Positions 17,282 through 25,835 of a stretch of 64,000 nucleotides of DNA are shown piece by piece. A model generated the notes under the pieces. The model did not search any database. It saw only the letters and a list, made by a program, of their open reading frames with translations, and was not told the origin of the DNA. The first letter of the stretch is position 1, and each line of letters starts with the position of its first letter. The translations under genes were made by a program, and so were the position numbers. Where the stretch lies: positions 1 to 64,000 of the forward strand of contig JACNKN010000044.1 of assembly GCA_014382015.1 (NCBI GenBank), given 5' to 3'. The stretch is from Fidelibacterota bacterium (GTDB taxonomy: Bacteria > Fidelibacterota > Marinisomatia > Marinisomatales > TCS55).

Positions 17282-18396
17282 CGTATTCAATTAAAATAAA
17301 AAATATTTTATGTGTTCTACTGTTGGGTACTGCCACAGCGCAATATCCTATTGCTCAAAGTAGAGATGAAATGTTTCAGTTTATTTCTGAAATGCCAAAG
17401 GCTGAACTTCATGTCCATTTAGAGGGTACCATGAGCCCACAAACCATTGTGAAATTAGCAAATCGGAATGGGTATTCATTTTTTAATAATGTGGAAGATG
17501 TATTCGAATCTCTCGAAAACAGAGCGCCAGGACTTGGTGGGTTTTTACAGCATCACGATAAACAAGTAAGTGTTATCCAAACGGAGAATGATTTTTATAC
17601 TTTAACATATGATTTCTTAAAAAATTGTTTTGAAAACAATATTGTTTACGTCGAATTTTTCTTTGACCCACAAATTCATTCAGAAAGAGGAATTGCATTT
17701 GAATCTGTTTTAGAAGGAATACTCAAGGGGAAAAAAGCAGGCGAAAAGAATTTTAATATAAAATCAAATTTAATTATGTGTGCTAATCGGGAAAAAAGTA
17801 TTGAAAGTGCAATGGAAATTCTTGAAAAAGCAAAGCCATATAAAAACTACATAGTTGGTATAGGATTAGATAATGGACCAGAGAATGGCAATCCTCCCGT
17901 AAAGTTTACATCATTTTATCAAGAGGCAAAGCGACAGGGCTATTACTTAACAATTCATAATGATGTCGATGAGGCTAATTCGGTAGAACATATTTGGCAG
18001 GCAATTGATATATTAAAAGTGGATAGACTTGACCATAGCATTAATGCCATCGAAGATTTATCATTGGTTGAAGAGATAAATAATAGAGAAATCTATATAG
18101 CTGCATCTCCAGTTCAACGGCGAAGAGACCCGGTCCCCCAAGACATTGGTCGAATTAAGTTTATGTTGGATCATGGTATGAATGTTAGTTTGCATTCTGA
18201 TGATCCAGGTGAATTTGAAAGCGGTTATTTAACGAAACTACTTTTCAATTTTCAGCAAGCCGGTCATTTTTCAAAAAGGGATATGGCTCGATTTATGTTA
18301 AATGCTTTCAAGGCAACTTGGTTGGAACAAGCGGATAAGGATGCGTATATTAAATCTTTTAAAAAATGGGCGAAGGAAAATGGTGTACGCATTTAA
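17278..18396 (+). CDS. Adenosine-deaminase-family hydrolase with signal peptide
   Basis: This is a metal-dependent deaminase of the adenosine/adenine deaminase family. The zinc ligands and catalytic residues are seen in A-E-L-H-V-H-L-E-G (about 37-45), H-N-D-V-D-E, and the H-S-D-D-P pair near residue 305. The first 25 residues are Lys-containing, then strongly hydrophobic, and end in T-A-T-A-Q, a Sec signal peptide, so the enzyme is probably periplasmic. That is unusual for this family. It starts with GTG in a 4-base overlap with the FAD gene. Purines are the default substrate, but in this operon another amino-compound deamination is possible. Confidence 0.8.
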   Translation: MTYSIKIKNILCVLLLGTATAQYPIAQSRDEMFQFISEMPKAELHVHLEGTMSPQTIVKLANRNGYSFFNNVEDVFESLENRAPGLGGFLQHHDKQVSVIQTENDFYTLTYDFLKNCFENNIVYVEFFFDPQIHSERGIAFESVLEGILKGKKAGEKNFNIKSNLIMCANREKSIESAMEILEKAKPYKNYIVGIGLDNGPENGNPPVKFTSFYQEAKRQGYYLTIHNDVDEANSVEHIWQAIDILKVDRLDHSINAIEDLSLVEEINNREIYIAASPVQRRRDPVPQDIGRIKFMLDHGMNVSLHSDDPGEFESGYLTKLLFNFQQAGHFSKRDMARFMLNAFKATWLEQADKDAYIKSFKKWAKENGVRI

Positions 18397-18414
18397 TCCA
18401 TTTCCATATAAAGA

Positions 18415-18822
18415 ATGAAAATTAAGATTAGTCTACAAGACAAAATTCAGGAAGACGAAGTGTTAGCTTTATATCGTGCCAATGATTGGTCGTCTGCTGA
18501 AAAACCCATTGAACTCATGGCCGCATTGCGGAATTCCCATTCTTTAGTGACGGCTCGTATTACCGAAAAGCTTGTAGGATTGGGTAATGCAATCTCCGAT
18601 AGCCATTTGGTTGTGTATTATCCACATTTACTGGTTCATCCGAATTTTCAAGGACAAGGCATTGGCCGCAAAATGATGGATGCCCTACAAACTGTATATT
18701 TCGAATTCCATCAACAAATGCTCACAGCAGATGGCAAAGCAATTGACTTTTATGAAAAACTTGGTTTTGAAAGAGCCGGAAAAACTGAACCAATGTGGAT
18801 TTACAATGGTGATGATCATTAA
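18415..18822 (+). CDS. GNAT-family N-acetyltransferase
   Basis: A 135-aa acetyl-CoA-dependent acetyltransferase. The acetyl-CoA pyrophosphate loop is seen in H-P-N-F-Q-G-Q-G-I-G-R-K-M-M (about 78-91), followed by F-Y-E-K-L-G-F at the usual distance. The substrate is not predictable. It lies 18 bases after the deaminase-like gene and 9 before the next, so it is part of the operon. A role in acylating or protecting an amine intermediate is possible. Confidence 0.85.
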   Translation: MKIKISLQDKIQEDEVLALYRANDWSSAEKPIELMAALRNSHSLVTARITEKLVGLGNAISDSHLVVYYPHLLVHPNFQGQGIGRKMMDALQTVYFEFHQQMLTADGKAIDFYEKLGFERAGKTEPMWIYNGDDH

Positions 18823-18831
18823 GGTGGAATT

Positions 18832-19137
18832 ATGATAGCTCGATTGTGGCACGGACGTACAACAATAGATGATTATGAAGAATATACTCGATTTATGATT
18901 GAACGAGCGATACCTGACTATGAAAAAACAGATGGTTTTGTAAAGTTATCGTTTATAAGAAATATTAAAGAAGATGCCGGACATTTTTTATTAATTACCT
19001 ATTGGGAAAATATAGATGTGATTAAAAAATTTTCTGGTGAAGATTATGAAAAAGCAAAATATTATCCAGAGGATAAAAAATATCTACTCGAGTTTGAGAA
19101 AAATGTAATTCACTATGAAGTTTTTGGAGAAAGATAG
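18832..19137 (+). CDS. Antibiotic-biosynthesis-monooxygenase (ABM) domain protein
   Basis: This is a 101-aa single-domain protein with the pattern of the dimeric alpha-beta barrel: M-I-A-R-L-W-H-G-R-T at the start, a helix rich in Tyr and Glu, F-L-L-I-T-Y-W-E-N in the middle strand, and a final strand H-Y-E-V-F-G. Members include small oxygenases, haem-degrading proteins and stress proteins. No specific catalytic residue is visible. It is between the GNAT gene and the methyltransferase, spaced by 9 and 5 bases. Confidence 0.7.
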   Translation: MIARLWHGRTTIDDYEEYTRFMIERAIPDYEKTDGFVKLSFIRNIKEDAGHFLLITYWENIDVIKKFSGEDYEKAKYYPEDKKYLLEFEKNVIHYEVFGER

Positions 19138-19142
19138 GGCTC

Positions 19143-20591
19143 ATGCTTGAATTAAAAGTACTCGAAAACAGTCTTGTTGAAAAAATTATTAATGAAGCTT
19201 TATCACTGCTTCAGGATACAGGGGTGGAAGTCCAATGTGATGCCCTTATGGAACGGATGGAATCAGGTGGTTTAAATGTTGATAAAGATACTAATCGCAT
19301 TACATTCCCAAAACGTATTGTAGAGGAAAGTATCAAATCTCTTCCATCAATTATTGATTTATATGATAGAAGCGGAGAATTATTCTCTACAATTGGCGGA
19401 GACAGTACACATTTTGTCCCGGGGTCATCTGCGTTAAATATTTTAGATTGGAAATCGGGTGAACGCCGTACAGCTCAAACGTCTGATTTTATCGAATACA
19501 TTAAAGTTGCTGGCCAGCTTAAACATATTTCTTATCCCGCTTCTGCTTTTAGTACAGATGATATTCCTCAAGATATTGCCGATGCCTGGCGGCTTTACCT
19601 TATGTTGGCACATAGTGGCAAACCAGTTGTCACTGGCGCATTTACCCACCATGGTGTGAACAGAATGGCTGAAATGATGACCTGTTTTCGCAAAGATAAA
19701 AATGATTTAATTGAAAAGCCTATGGCTGTATTTACTTGTTGCCCCAACAGCCCATTACGATGGGGTTTAGATTCCAGCCAAAATTTGATTGACTGTGTTG
19801 AAAATGGTATTATCGTAGAAATAGTTCCTGTCCTCATGATTGGTTTGGCTGTCCCCGTCACAACTGTTGGTGCATTGGTCATGCAAACGGCGGAGGTATT
19901 AAGTGGGATTGTGTTTACACAACTTATTCGACCGGGTGCTCCTGTTATATTTGGTGGTGCTCCAGGGGCTTTTCATATGCAGCTCATGAGTGCACCCATG
20001 TCTGGTGTTGAAGCATTACAACTTTATAGTGGTTACGCTCAAATTGCCCGCCATTTAAAAATACCTTCCCAAGGATACATGGGTTTAGGAGATGGAAAAT
20101 TCAATGATCCTCAAGCAGGGTCTGAAACAGCCAGCGGTGCATATATCGCAGCCATGAGTCGAATGAACCAGGTTGCAGGGCCGGGGATGCTGGATTTTGT
20201 CAACTGCTTCAGTTTAGAAAAATTGGTATTTGATGATGAAATCTGCGGACATGTAAATCATTTTATGCGTGATATTAAAATCAAAGATGATCTTCCTATA
20301 AAACCATTTATTGATGAAGTCCTGGTCGAACAGCAAATATGCACCATGGAACACACATTAGAATATTGGCCAAAAGAATTGTATTTGCCAGGACCCATGG
20401 TTGACCGAACCAGTTGGGATCAATGGAAACAATTTGGAAGTAAAAATTTACAGGACAGAGCAAGGGAAACTATCCAATCTTTATTAGATCAATACAATGA
20501 ACCCCCTATTGACGAAAATTTAGATTCTGAACTCCGCACAATTATGAAGCAAGGTATTAAAAATTCAGAATCCTTGCCATCGCTAAAATAA
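19143..20591 (+). CDS. MttB-family corrinoid methyltransferase (non-pyrrolysine)
   Basis: Trimethylamine methyltransferase (MttB) superfamily proteins move a methyl group from a quaternary amine to the cobalt of a corrinoid protein. This 482-aa protein has the whole-length MttB pattern, including a helical N-terminus and the segments F-T-C-C-P-N-S-P-L-R-W, G-A-P-V-I-F-G-G-A-P-G-A-F and A-S-G-A-Y-I-A-A-M-S-R-M-N-Q. It has no in-frame amber codon, so it is of the non-pyrrolysine type whose known members demethylate glycine betaine, proline betaine, carnitine or gamma-butyrobetaine. The partner corrinoid protein, activase and DUF1638 are encoded in the convergent operon. The substrate is unassigned. 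Confidence 0.85.
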   Translation: MLELKVLENSLVEKIINEALSLLQDTGVEVQCDALMERMESGGLNVDKDTNRITFPKRIVEESIKSLPSIIDLYDRSGELFSTIGGDSTHFVPGSSALNILDWKSGERRTAQTSDFIEYIKVAGQLKHISYPASAFSTDDIPQDIADAWRLYLMLAHSGKPVVTGAFTHHGVNRMAEMMTCFRKDKNDLIEKPMAVFTCCPNSPLRWGLDSSQNLIDCVENGIIVEIVPVLMIGLAVPVTTVGALVMQTAEVLSGIVFTQLIRPGAPVIFGGAPGAFHMQLMSAPMSGVEALQLYSGYAQIARHLKIPSQGYMGLGDGKFNDPQAGSETASGAYIAAMSRMNQVAGPGMLDFVNCFSLEKLVFDDEICGHVNHFMRDIKIKDDLPIKPFIDEVLVEQQICTMEHTLEYWPKELYLPGPMVDRTSWDQWKQFGSKNLQDRARETIQSLLDQYNEPPIDENLDSELRTIMKQGIKNSESLPSLK

Positions 20592-20606
20592 ATATTTCTA
20601 ATATTT

Positions 20607-21488
20607 ATGCAACCAAAATCACTTAAAAATCGACTGAAAGAAGGACCGGTTTTATTGGACGGCGCCATGGGATCCTTGCTCATGGATATGGGACTCCATT
20701 CCGGCCAACCGCCGGAAGAATGGTCCATAAAGTACCCGGAGCGCATTGGGAAAGCACACCAATTATACCATAAAGCGGGGAGTGACATTTTACAAACAAA
20801 TACCTTTGGTGCTTCTCATTATCGACTGAAGGAATGCGGAATTGCAGAACACCATGATTTGGTGAATCAAAAAGCGGTTGAAATTTGCCGGGAATATGGT
20901 GGGGATTCTTTGGTATCTGGAGACATTGGCCCATCAGGGTTATTAATTGAACCATTGGGGCCAGCGAAACCCATTGAGTTAAAAGAAGCATTTATCCGGC
21001 AAGCTGAAGTTTTAGAAGAAAGTGGAGTTGATCTCTTTAGTGTAGAAACCATGATAGATATAGAAGAGGCGGTCCTTGCTGTTGAAGCCATCCGGCAAGT
21101 CAGCAATAAATCTATCGTTGCAAATATGACGTACGCAAAAACAGACAATGGGTACTTCACTGTTATGGGAAACCCCTTGTCAGATTGTGTGAATAAATTG
21201 ACAGACGCCGGTGCTGATATTATGGGGACCAATTGCAATTTAGACAGTGTTGAGTTACGGGGTTTAGCCGAAGAGATACTAACCCTTACCCAATATCCTG
21301 TATCTATTAAGCCAAATGCAGGCCAGCCTATTTTAGATGGGAGTACAGTTCATTATGGACAAACGGCAGAACAATTTGTAAATGGTATGGTTGAAATATA
21401 TAAAATGGGAATTAATATATTGGGTGGGTGTTGCGGATCAACACCCGCATATATCAAACGATTATCCGAGGAATTAAAAAAGCTCTAA
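20607..21488 (+). CDS. Homocysteine S-methyltransferase family protein
   Basis: This zinc-dependent enzyme activates homocysteine thiolate for methylation to methionine; it corresponds to the N-terminal module of MetH. The three zinc Cys are visible: C210 in G-T-N-C and C275-C276 in G-G-C-C-G-S. The N-terminal L-L-D-G-A-M-G-S and D-I-L-Q-T-N-T-F-G are typical. At 293 aa it is the catalytic domain only, without cobalamin or folate-binding domains. It follows the MttB-family gene by 15 bases. Its probable partner is the free corrinoid protein at 23760-24407, giving a split methionine synthase. The 3' end overlaps the opposite activase gene by 4 bases. Confidence 0.88.
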   Translation: MQPKSLKNRLKEGPVLLDGAMGSLLMDMGLHSGQPPEEWSIKYPERIGKAHQLYHKAGSDILQTNTFGASHYRLKECGIAEHHDLVNQKAVEICREYGGDSLVSGDIGPSGLLIEPLGPAKPIELKEAFIRQAEVLEESGVDLFSVETMIDIEEAVLAVEAIRQVSNKSIVANMTYAKTDNGYFTVMGNPLSDCVNKLTDAGADIMGTNCNLDSVELRGLAEEILTLTQYPVSIKPNAGQPILDGSTVHYGQTAEQFVNGMVEIYKMGINILGGCCGSTPAYIKRLSEELKKL

Positions 21489-23008
21489 ACCATTTCCCCT
21501 TTTATTGGAAAGTTCACCAGTTCTGCAAATACATCCGTAAAGTCCGGATGCATACTTAAATCAAGGTGGGTTGTATTTTCTCTTATTTGATAAAAATTGT
21601 TTATTTCATCTTTATTAAACAATGCCATTTTTGCACCGAGTAACGCCGTGTTTCCAGCCGTAGTTATTTTCTTCTGGGGAAAATTTAACAAGCCAATCCG
21701 CCTTGAACTACGCTTACTGATATAATTCCCAAAAGCACCGGATAAATACACTTCTTCAACATCTTTCTCTCTTTTATCTAATTCTTTTAATAATAATCGA
21801 ATCCCTGTTGCAATTGCTCCTTTGGCTAATTGGAGTTCTCGTATATCTTTTTGAGTAATGACCACCGGATCCATAACCATTATCGATTCACCAGTTAAAA
21901 AACGGCCATCTGCTTTGATGGAGCCATCGTCCAAATAAGCAGAAATCGCATCTACAAGACCACTGCCACATATTCCCCTGGCTTTTTCAGATCCCAATAC
22001 TTTGGGGATTATTTCACCATTCCTTGTTATAACACTGGAGATAGCACCTGTAGCTGCGCGCATCCCCATAGAAATCCCAGCCCCTTCAAAAGCAGGGCCT
22101 GCAGCAGTAGAAGCAGCCAGAATTTTCTCTTTATTCCCTACCATGATTTCGCCATTTGTACCCAAATCCACCAATACCTTTATGCCATTACTTTCTATCA
22201 CCTTTTTCGCCCAGGCGCCAATTAAGATATCGCTCCCAATAAAGCTACCCACGCCCGGTAGAAATTCGATAGAAACATCTTCACCAAAATCCCATCCCAA
22301 TTCGGATGGTTTATAAATTTCAAGTTCATTGGAAATGGGTTCAAATGGATGGTATCCCATGGACGCCACATCAATCCCACAAAAAATATTATGCATGACT
22401 GCATTCCCAACAATAATGATACGTTTTAATCTTGATATATTTTCGTTTGAACTTCGAAACAATTCCAGAATCATTTCATTTAATTTGACTCGAATGATCC
22501 GTTGCATTTCATTTTGTTTTTCTAACCGGGATGCAGCATCTATCCGTGTCATTATATCACCGCCATACTTGGCCTGGGGATTGATGGCCGTTTCTACAGC
22601 GAGGACTTCACCCGTTTCTCTATTTACCAATTGGGCGGCCAAAGTTGTGGTACCCAAATCGATGGCGACTCCCAATCCATCCATAGGTAAAAATTGAAAA
22701 TCTGAATCATCAGATAATACATCGGATTTCCATTGATCCAGTTCTATTATAAGATTATCCTGGACTGAACCCTGGCATGCAAGACGCCATCCATCATTCA
22801 ATTCCTTATCATCCAGAATGTTTTTTTGGGGATCTGTAATGGGTAAATGGCCTTCTTTTATCCGAATGCGACATCCTCTACATCTTGCATGTCCGCCACA
22901 GGGAAATTCTACACCATAATTAAAAAGTATATCGTGGAGTTGGGATTCTTTTTCTACCTCAAAACTTTGATTTAAAGGCAATAAGGTTACTCGGACTTTA
23001 TTTGACAC
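21485..23008 (-). CDS. Ferredoxin-domain corrinoid activase (RACo/RamA-like, DUF4445)
   Basis: This protein reduces inactive Co(II) corrinoid back to Co(I) at the cost of ATP. The N-terminal 2Fe-2S domain shows C37-x5-C43-x2-C46 and C78. The rest is an ASKHA-type ATPase beginning with V-A-I-D-L-G-T-T-T-L near residue 113, with further phosphate loops I-I-V-G-N-A and L-V-D-L-G-T-N-G-E. The length of 507 aa is somewhat shorter than RamA. It follows DUF1638 by 11 bases in the same operon as the corrinoid protein, its presumed substrate. Confidence 0.87.
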   Translation of the reverse strand: MSNKVRVTLLPLNQSFEVEKESQLHDILFNYGVEFPCGGHARCRGCRIRIKEGHLPITDPQKNILDDKELNDGWRLACQGSVQDNLIIELDQWKSDVLSDDSDFQFLPMDGLGVAIDLGTTTLAAQLVNRETGEVLAVETAINPQAKYGGDIMTRIDAASRLEKQNEMQRIIRVKLNEMILELFRSSNENISRLKRIIIVGNAVMHNIFCGIDVASMGYHPFEPISNELEIYKPSELGWDFGEDVSIEFLPGVGSFIGSDILIGAWAKKVIESNGIKVLVDLGTNGEIMVGNKEKILAASTAAGPAFEGAGISMGMRAATGAISSVITRNGEIIPKVLGSEKARGICGSGLVDAISAYLDDGSIKADGRFLTGESIMVMDPVVITQKDIRELQLAKGAIATGIRLLLKELDKREKDVEEVYLSGAFGNYISKRSSRRIGLLNFPQKKITTAGNTALLGAKMALFNKDEINNFYQIRENTTHLDLSMHPDFTDVFAELVNFPIKGEMV

Positions 23009-23019
23009 GAAACATTATA

Positions 23020-23763
23020 TCAGGTTACAGGTAGCGCCTGGATTAAATCATCATCAATAGACTGCTTCACGACCTCATCTGGATGAATAATAAAAAAATC
23101 TGATTCTGGCCAGTCTCCGTCTATGAGTTGTTGCAAGAGCTTTATACTTCCTTTCAAAACATCAAAACTCCAATTCTTTTTTTCTGCCTTTGACTTCGCC
23201 TTCTTTTGATAATTATGTTGGGAAACCAACCCCGTATCAATAAATGCCATATTTGAATAATGTTTTGTTTGATCTAAAGCATTATTCAAATAATCTAAAT
23301 TTTCTTCACCATATTCTGATTTTAATTCCTCCTGCGACATATCCATCCCGTATAATTTTTGCAAAGACCTTTTTTTTATTGATGGTTCATTTTCAGTATT
23401 TTCCATCCACCCAATGGATTGATAATAGGTTCCGGGATTTTCAAAATAATAATCCAGATACTTTTGTTTATTTCCTAAAAGAATTCCAATACAGTCGTGG
23501 CTTCGGGGAATGACTAGTGGCGTTTTTTTGGCCGACAGACCAAATACCCAAGTATTACATAAGCCGTACCCTAACAAAATTGCATCATAACCTTTATCAT
23601 CGGCATTTCGAATTGATTTAACAATTCGATTCTGCATACCTTCACTATTTAAATCGTGAATACCCTTGGCAATAAATTCTGCATCAATATGATTATGGGT
23701 TTTATTTATACAATACAGTAGCTCATGCTTGAACACTTCGCAGCTAATCAGCTTAAAATTCAT
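23020..23763 (-). CDS. DUF1638 family protein
   Basis: A 247-aa protein with the DUF1638 appearance: an N-terminal I-S-C-E-V-F, a central Y-D-A-I-L-L-G-Y-G-L-C-N motif, then P-R-S-H-D-C-I-G-I-L-L-G. The conserved Cys and His could bind a metal or corrinoid. DUF1638 genes commonly accompany corrinoid methyltransferases. I recall genetic work in roseobacters tying one to a split, RamA-dependent methionine synthase, which fits this setting. It overlaps the corrinoid-protein gene by 4 bases. The biochemical role is unknown. Confidence 0.82.
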   Translation of the reverse strand: MNFKLISCEVFKHELLYCINKTHNHIDAEFIAKGIHDLNSEGMQNRIVKSIRNADDKGYDAILLGYGLCNTWVFGLSAKKTPLVIPRSHDCIGILLGNKQKYLDYYFENPGTYYQSIGWMENTENEPSIKKRSLQKLYGMDMSQEELKSEYGEENLDYLNNALDQTKHYSNMAFIDTGLVSQHNYQKKAKSKAEKKNWSFDVLKGSIKLLQQLIDGDWPESDFFIIHPDEVVKQSIDDDLIQALPVT

Positions 23764-24407
23764 TTTTTTCCAATGCCAAGCAAATCTTTAGCCAATACAA
23801 CTCCTGCACTTGCATTATCTTTATAACCATCAGCGCCAATTTCCTTTGCAAAATGATCCGTTACAGGTGCACCGCCCACAAGCACGATGACATCATCCCG
23901 AAGACCCGCATCCTTAAATGCATCAATGGTTGTTTGCATGCCGGGCATAGTTGTGGTTAATAATGCAGACATACACACCAGTTTTGCTTTGTGTTCTTCA
24001 GCTGCTTCAATAAATTGTTCCGGGGAAACATTTGTACCCAGATCAACTACATTGAATCCACCTCCCTCCAAAAGAGCACCCAATAGATTTTTCCCTATAT
24101 CATGGACATCGCCTTTCACAGTCCCCGTTATTGCACAGATCGAAGTATCTTCCTCCCCTTCGCTTATAAGTAGCGGGCGAATCAAAGCCATGGCACCCTT
24201 CATAGCTTTGGCTGACATTAGCAACTGGGGAATAAAATATTCAAACCTTTCGAATCGCGCGCCCACTTCATCCATGGCCCGAATCATATATTTGTTAATC
24301 AATATATGAGGGTCAATTTTCTCCTCTAATCCTTTTTCTGTAATTTCAATGGCTGTTGGTGGGTCACCGTTTAATACAGCATCATGCAGTTTTTCAAGAT
24401 AATCCAT
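23760..24407 (-). CDS. Cobalamin-binding methyl-carrier protein (MtbC/MttC type)
   Basis: A small corrinoid protein that carries a methyl group between methyltransferases. The N-terminal helical cap domain (about 1-88) is followed by a Rossmann B12 domain with D-V-H-D-I-G (D100, H102, G105), the lower-ligand His motif, and later V-L-V-G-G-A-P-V-T. The length of 215 aa is typical of stand-alone carriers. It should accept methyl from the MttB-family protein and pass it to the homocysteine methyltransferase. It is followed in an operon by DUF1638 and the activase, and preceded by the dehydrogenase with a 36-base gap. Confidence 0.92.
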   Translation of the reverse strand: MDYLEKLHDAVLNGDPPTAIEITEKGLEEKIDPHILINKYMIRAMDEVGARFERFEYFIPQLLMSAKAMKGAMALIRPLLISEGEEDTSICAITGTVKGDVHDIGKNLLGALLEGGGFNVVDLGTNVSPEQFIEAAEEHKAKLVCMSALLTTTMPGMQTTIDAFKDAGLRDDVIVLVGGAPVTDHFAKEIGADGYKDNASAGVVLAKDLLGIGKK

Positions 24408-24443
24408 TGCTTCGCTATTTCCTTAATTTATTTTATAATTAAT

Positions 24444-25811
24444 CTACCGAATATAGACAGTCTTCATATTGGTAAACTCTCGAATTCCTGCTTCAGAAAG
24501 TTCCCGTCCATAACCTGATTCTTTTATACCACCAAAAGGCAACCGTGGATCTGACCGAACAAAATCATTTACAAAACAGCAACCTGCTTCAATCTCATTT
24601 GCTGCAATTCTTTCCCCTTTTTCTATATCCATTGTGAAAACCGCTCCGCCTAATCCAAAGGGTGTCTGATTCGCCAATTTAATGGCTTTTGCTTCATCCT
24701 TCACTGGAATAATGGAAGCAACAGGTCCAAAAATTTCATCATCAAAAGCGGCCATTCCCGGTTTCACATTATCCAGCAATGTTGCAGGATAAAATGCTCC
24801 TTTTACATCCGGCACTTCTCCACCCACCAATAATTCAGCGCCATTTTTAATACTGGCTACGACTTGTTCATGCACTTCATCCCGTGACCAGATATTCACC
24901 ATAGGACCAATATTGACATCTTCATCAAATGGGTCGCCCCACTTTTGAGTTTTCATGGCTTCCAACAATTTGCTTCTGAATTGATCCAAAATAGATTCAA
25001 TTACAATAAAACGCTTTGCAGCAATACAGCTTTGTCCTGTATTCAAGAATCGCCCAATCATGCAGGCTGAAATCGCCTGATCAAGATCTGCATCTTCCAA
25101 AATAATATATGGATCGCTGCCGCCCAATTCTAAAACAGTTTTTTTCAAGACTTTCCCTGCCTGGGATGCTACCGCTTTTCCTGCTGGCGTACTCCCCGTT
25201 AAGGTTATTGCTTTCACAAGTGGATTGTTAATGACATCTTTCACATATTTTGAACCAATAACCAAGGTCCGGAAAACATTCTTTGGAAAGCCTGCATCGT
25301 GGAATATCTTTTCAATCTCCAAAGCGCAACCCTGCACATTGGATGCATGTTTTAAAATTCCCACATTCCCGGCCATGATCGCAGGAGCAGCGAACCGAAG
25401 CACTTGCCAAAACGGGAAATTCCATGGCATAACTGCAAATACAATTCCGATAGGACGGTAAGCTACATAGCTTTTTGATGCATCCGTTTCTATAATCTGA
25501 TCTGCCAAAATTCTTTCTGCATTATCCGCATAATATTCACAAACTGACACACATTTGATTGCTTCAGCTACTCCTTGAGAAATCGGTTTCCCCATTTCCA
25601 ACGTCATGAGCCTTCCCAGATCTTCTTTTCGGTCTTGAAGAATTTTTCCCGCTTTTTTTAATAAAGTGGCACGGTGAGAAAAAGATGTTTGTCGCCATTC
25701 GTGGTAAGCGGAATTAACATCCGAAACAATACACCCCACTTCATCCAAATTCATTTCTTCGTATGAAGTAATTTCTTGTCCATTTGCGGGATTAATTGAT
25801 TTCAAGGCCAT
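24444..25811 (-). CDS. Aldehyde dehydrogenase, succinate-semialdehyde dehydrogenase type
   Basis: This NAD(P)-dependent enzyme oxidises an aldehyde to an acid; the best fit is succinic semialdehyde to succinate. The catalytic Cys is in N-T-G-Q-S-C-I-A-A-K and the general base Glu in L-E-L-G-G-S-D-P. The substrate-type markers P-W-N-F-P-F-W-Q and Y-R-P-I-G-I-V resemble GabD/Sad proteins. The length of 455 aa is usual for that subgroup. It follows the GABA aminotransferase by 24 bases, which supports the GABA shunt assignment. It is co-directional with the corrinoid genes downstream. Confidence 0.85.
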   Translation of the reverse strand: MALKSINPANGQEITSYEEMNLDEVGCIVSDVNSAYHEWRQTSFSHRATLLKKAGKILQDRKEDLGRLMTLEMGKPISQGVAEAIKCVSVCEYYADNAERILADQIIETDASKSYVAYRPIGIVFAVMPWNFPFWQVLRFAAPAIMAGNVGILKHASNVQGCALEIEKIFHDAGFPKNVFRTLVIGSKYVKDVINNPLVKAITLTGSTPAGKAVASQAGKVLKKTVLELGGSDPYIILEDADLDQAISACMIGRFLNTGQSCIAAKRFIVIESILDQFRSKLLEAMKTQKWGDPFDEDVNIGPMVNIWSRDEVHEQVVASIKNGAELLVGGEVPDVKGAFYPATLLDNVKPGMAAFDDEIFGPVASIIPVKDEAKAIKLANQTPFGLGGAVFTMDIEKGERIAANEIEAGCCFVNDFVRSDPRLPFGGIKESGYGRELSEAGIREFTNMKTVYIR

Positions 25812-25835
25812 AAAATATCTCCAATCAAATTTAAA

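Noticed and set aside
19143-20591. Possible pyrrolysine-containing trimethylamine methyltransferase
   Set aside because: The frame has no internal amber codon and no pyl genes are near; it belongs to the non-pyrrolysine type.
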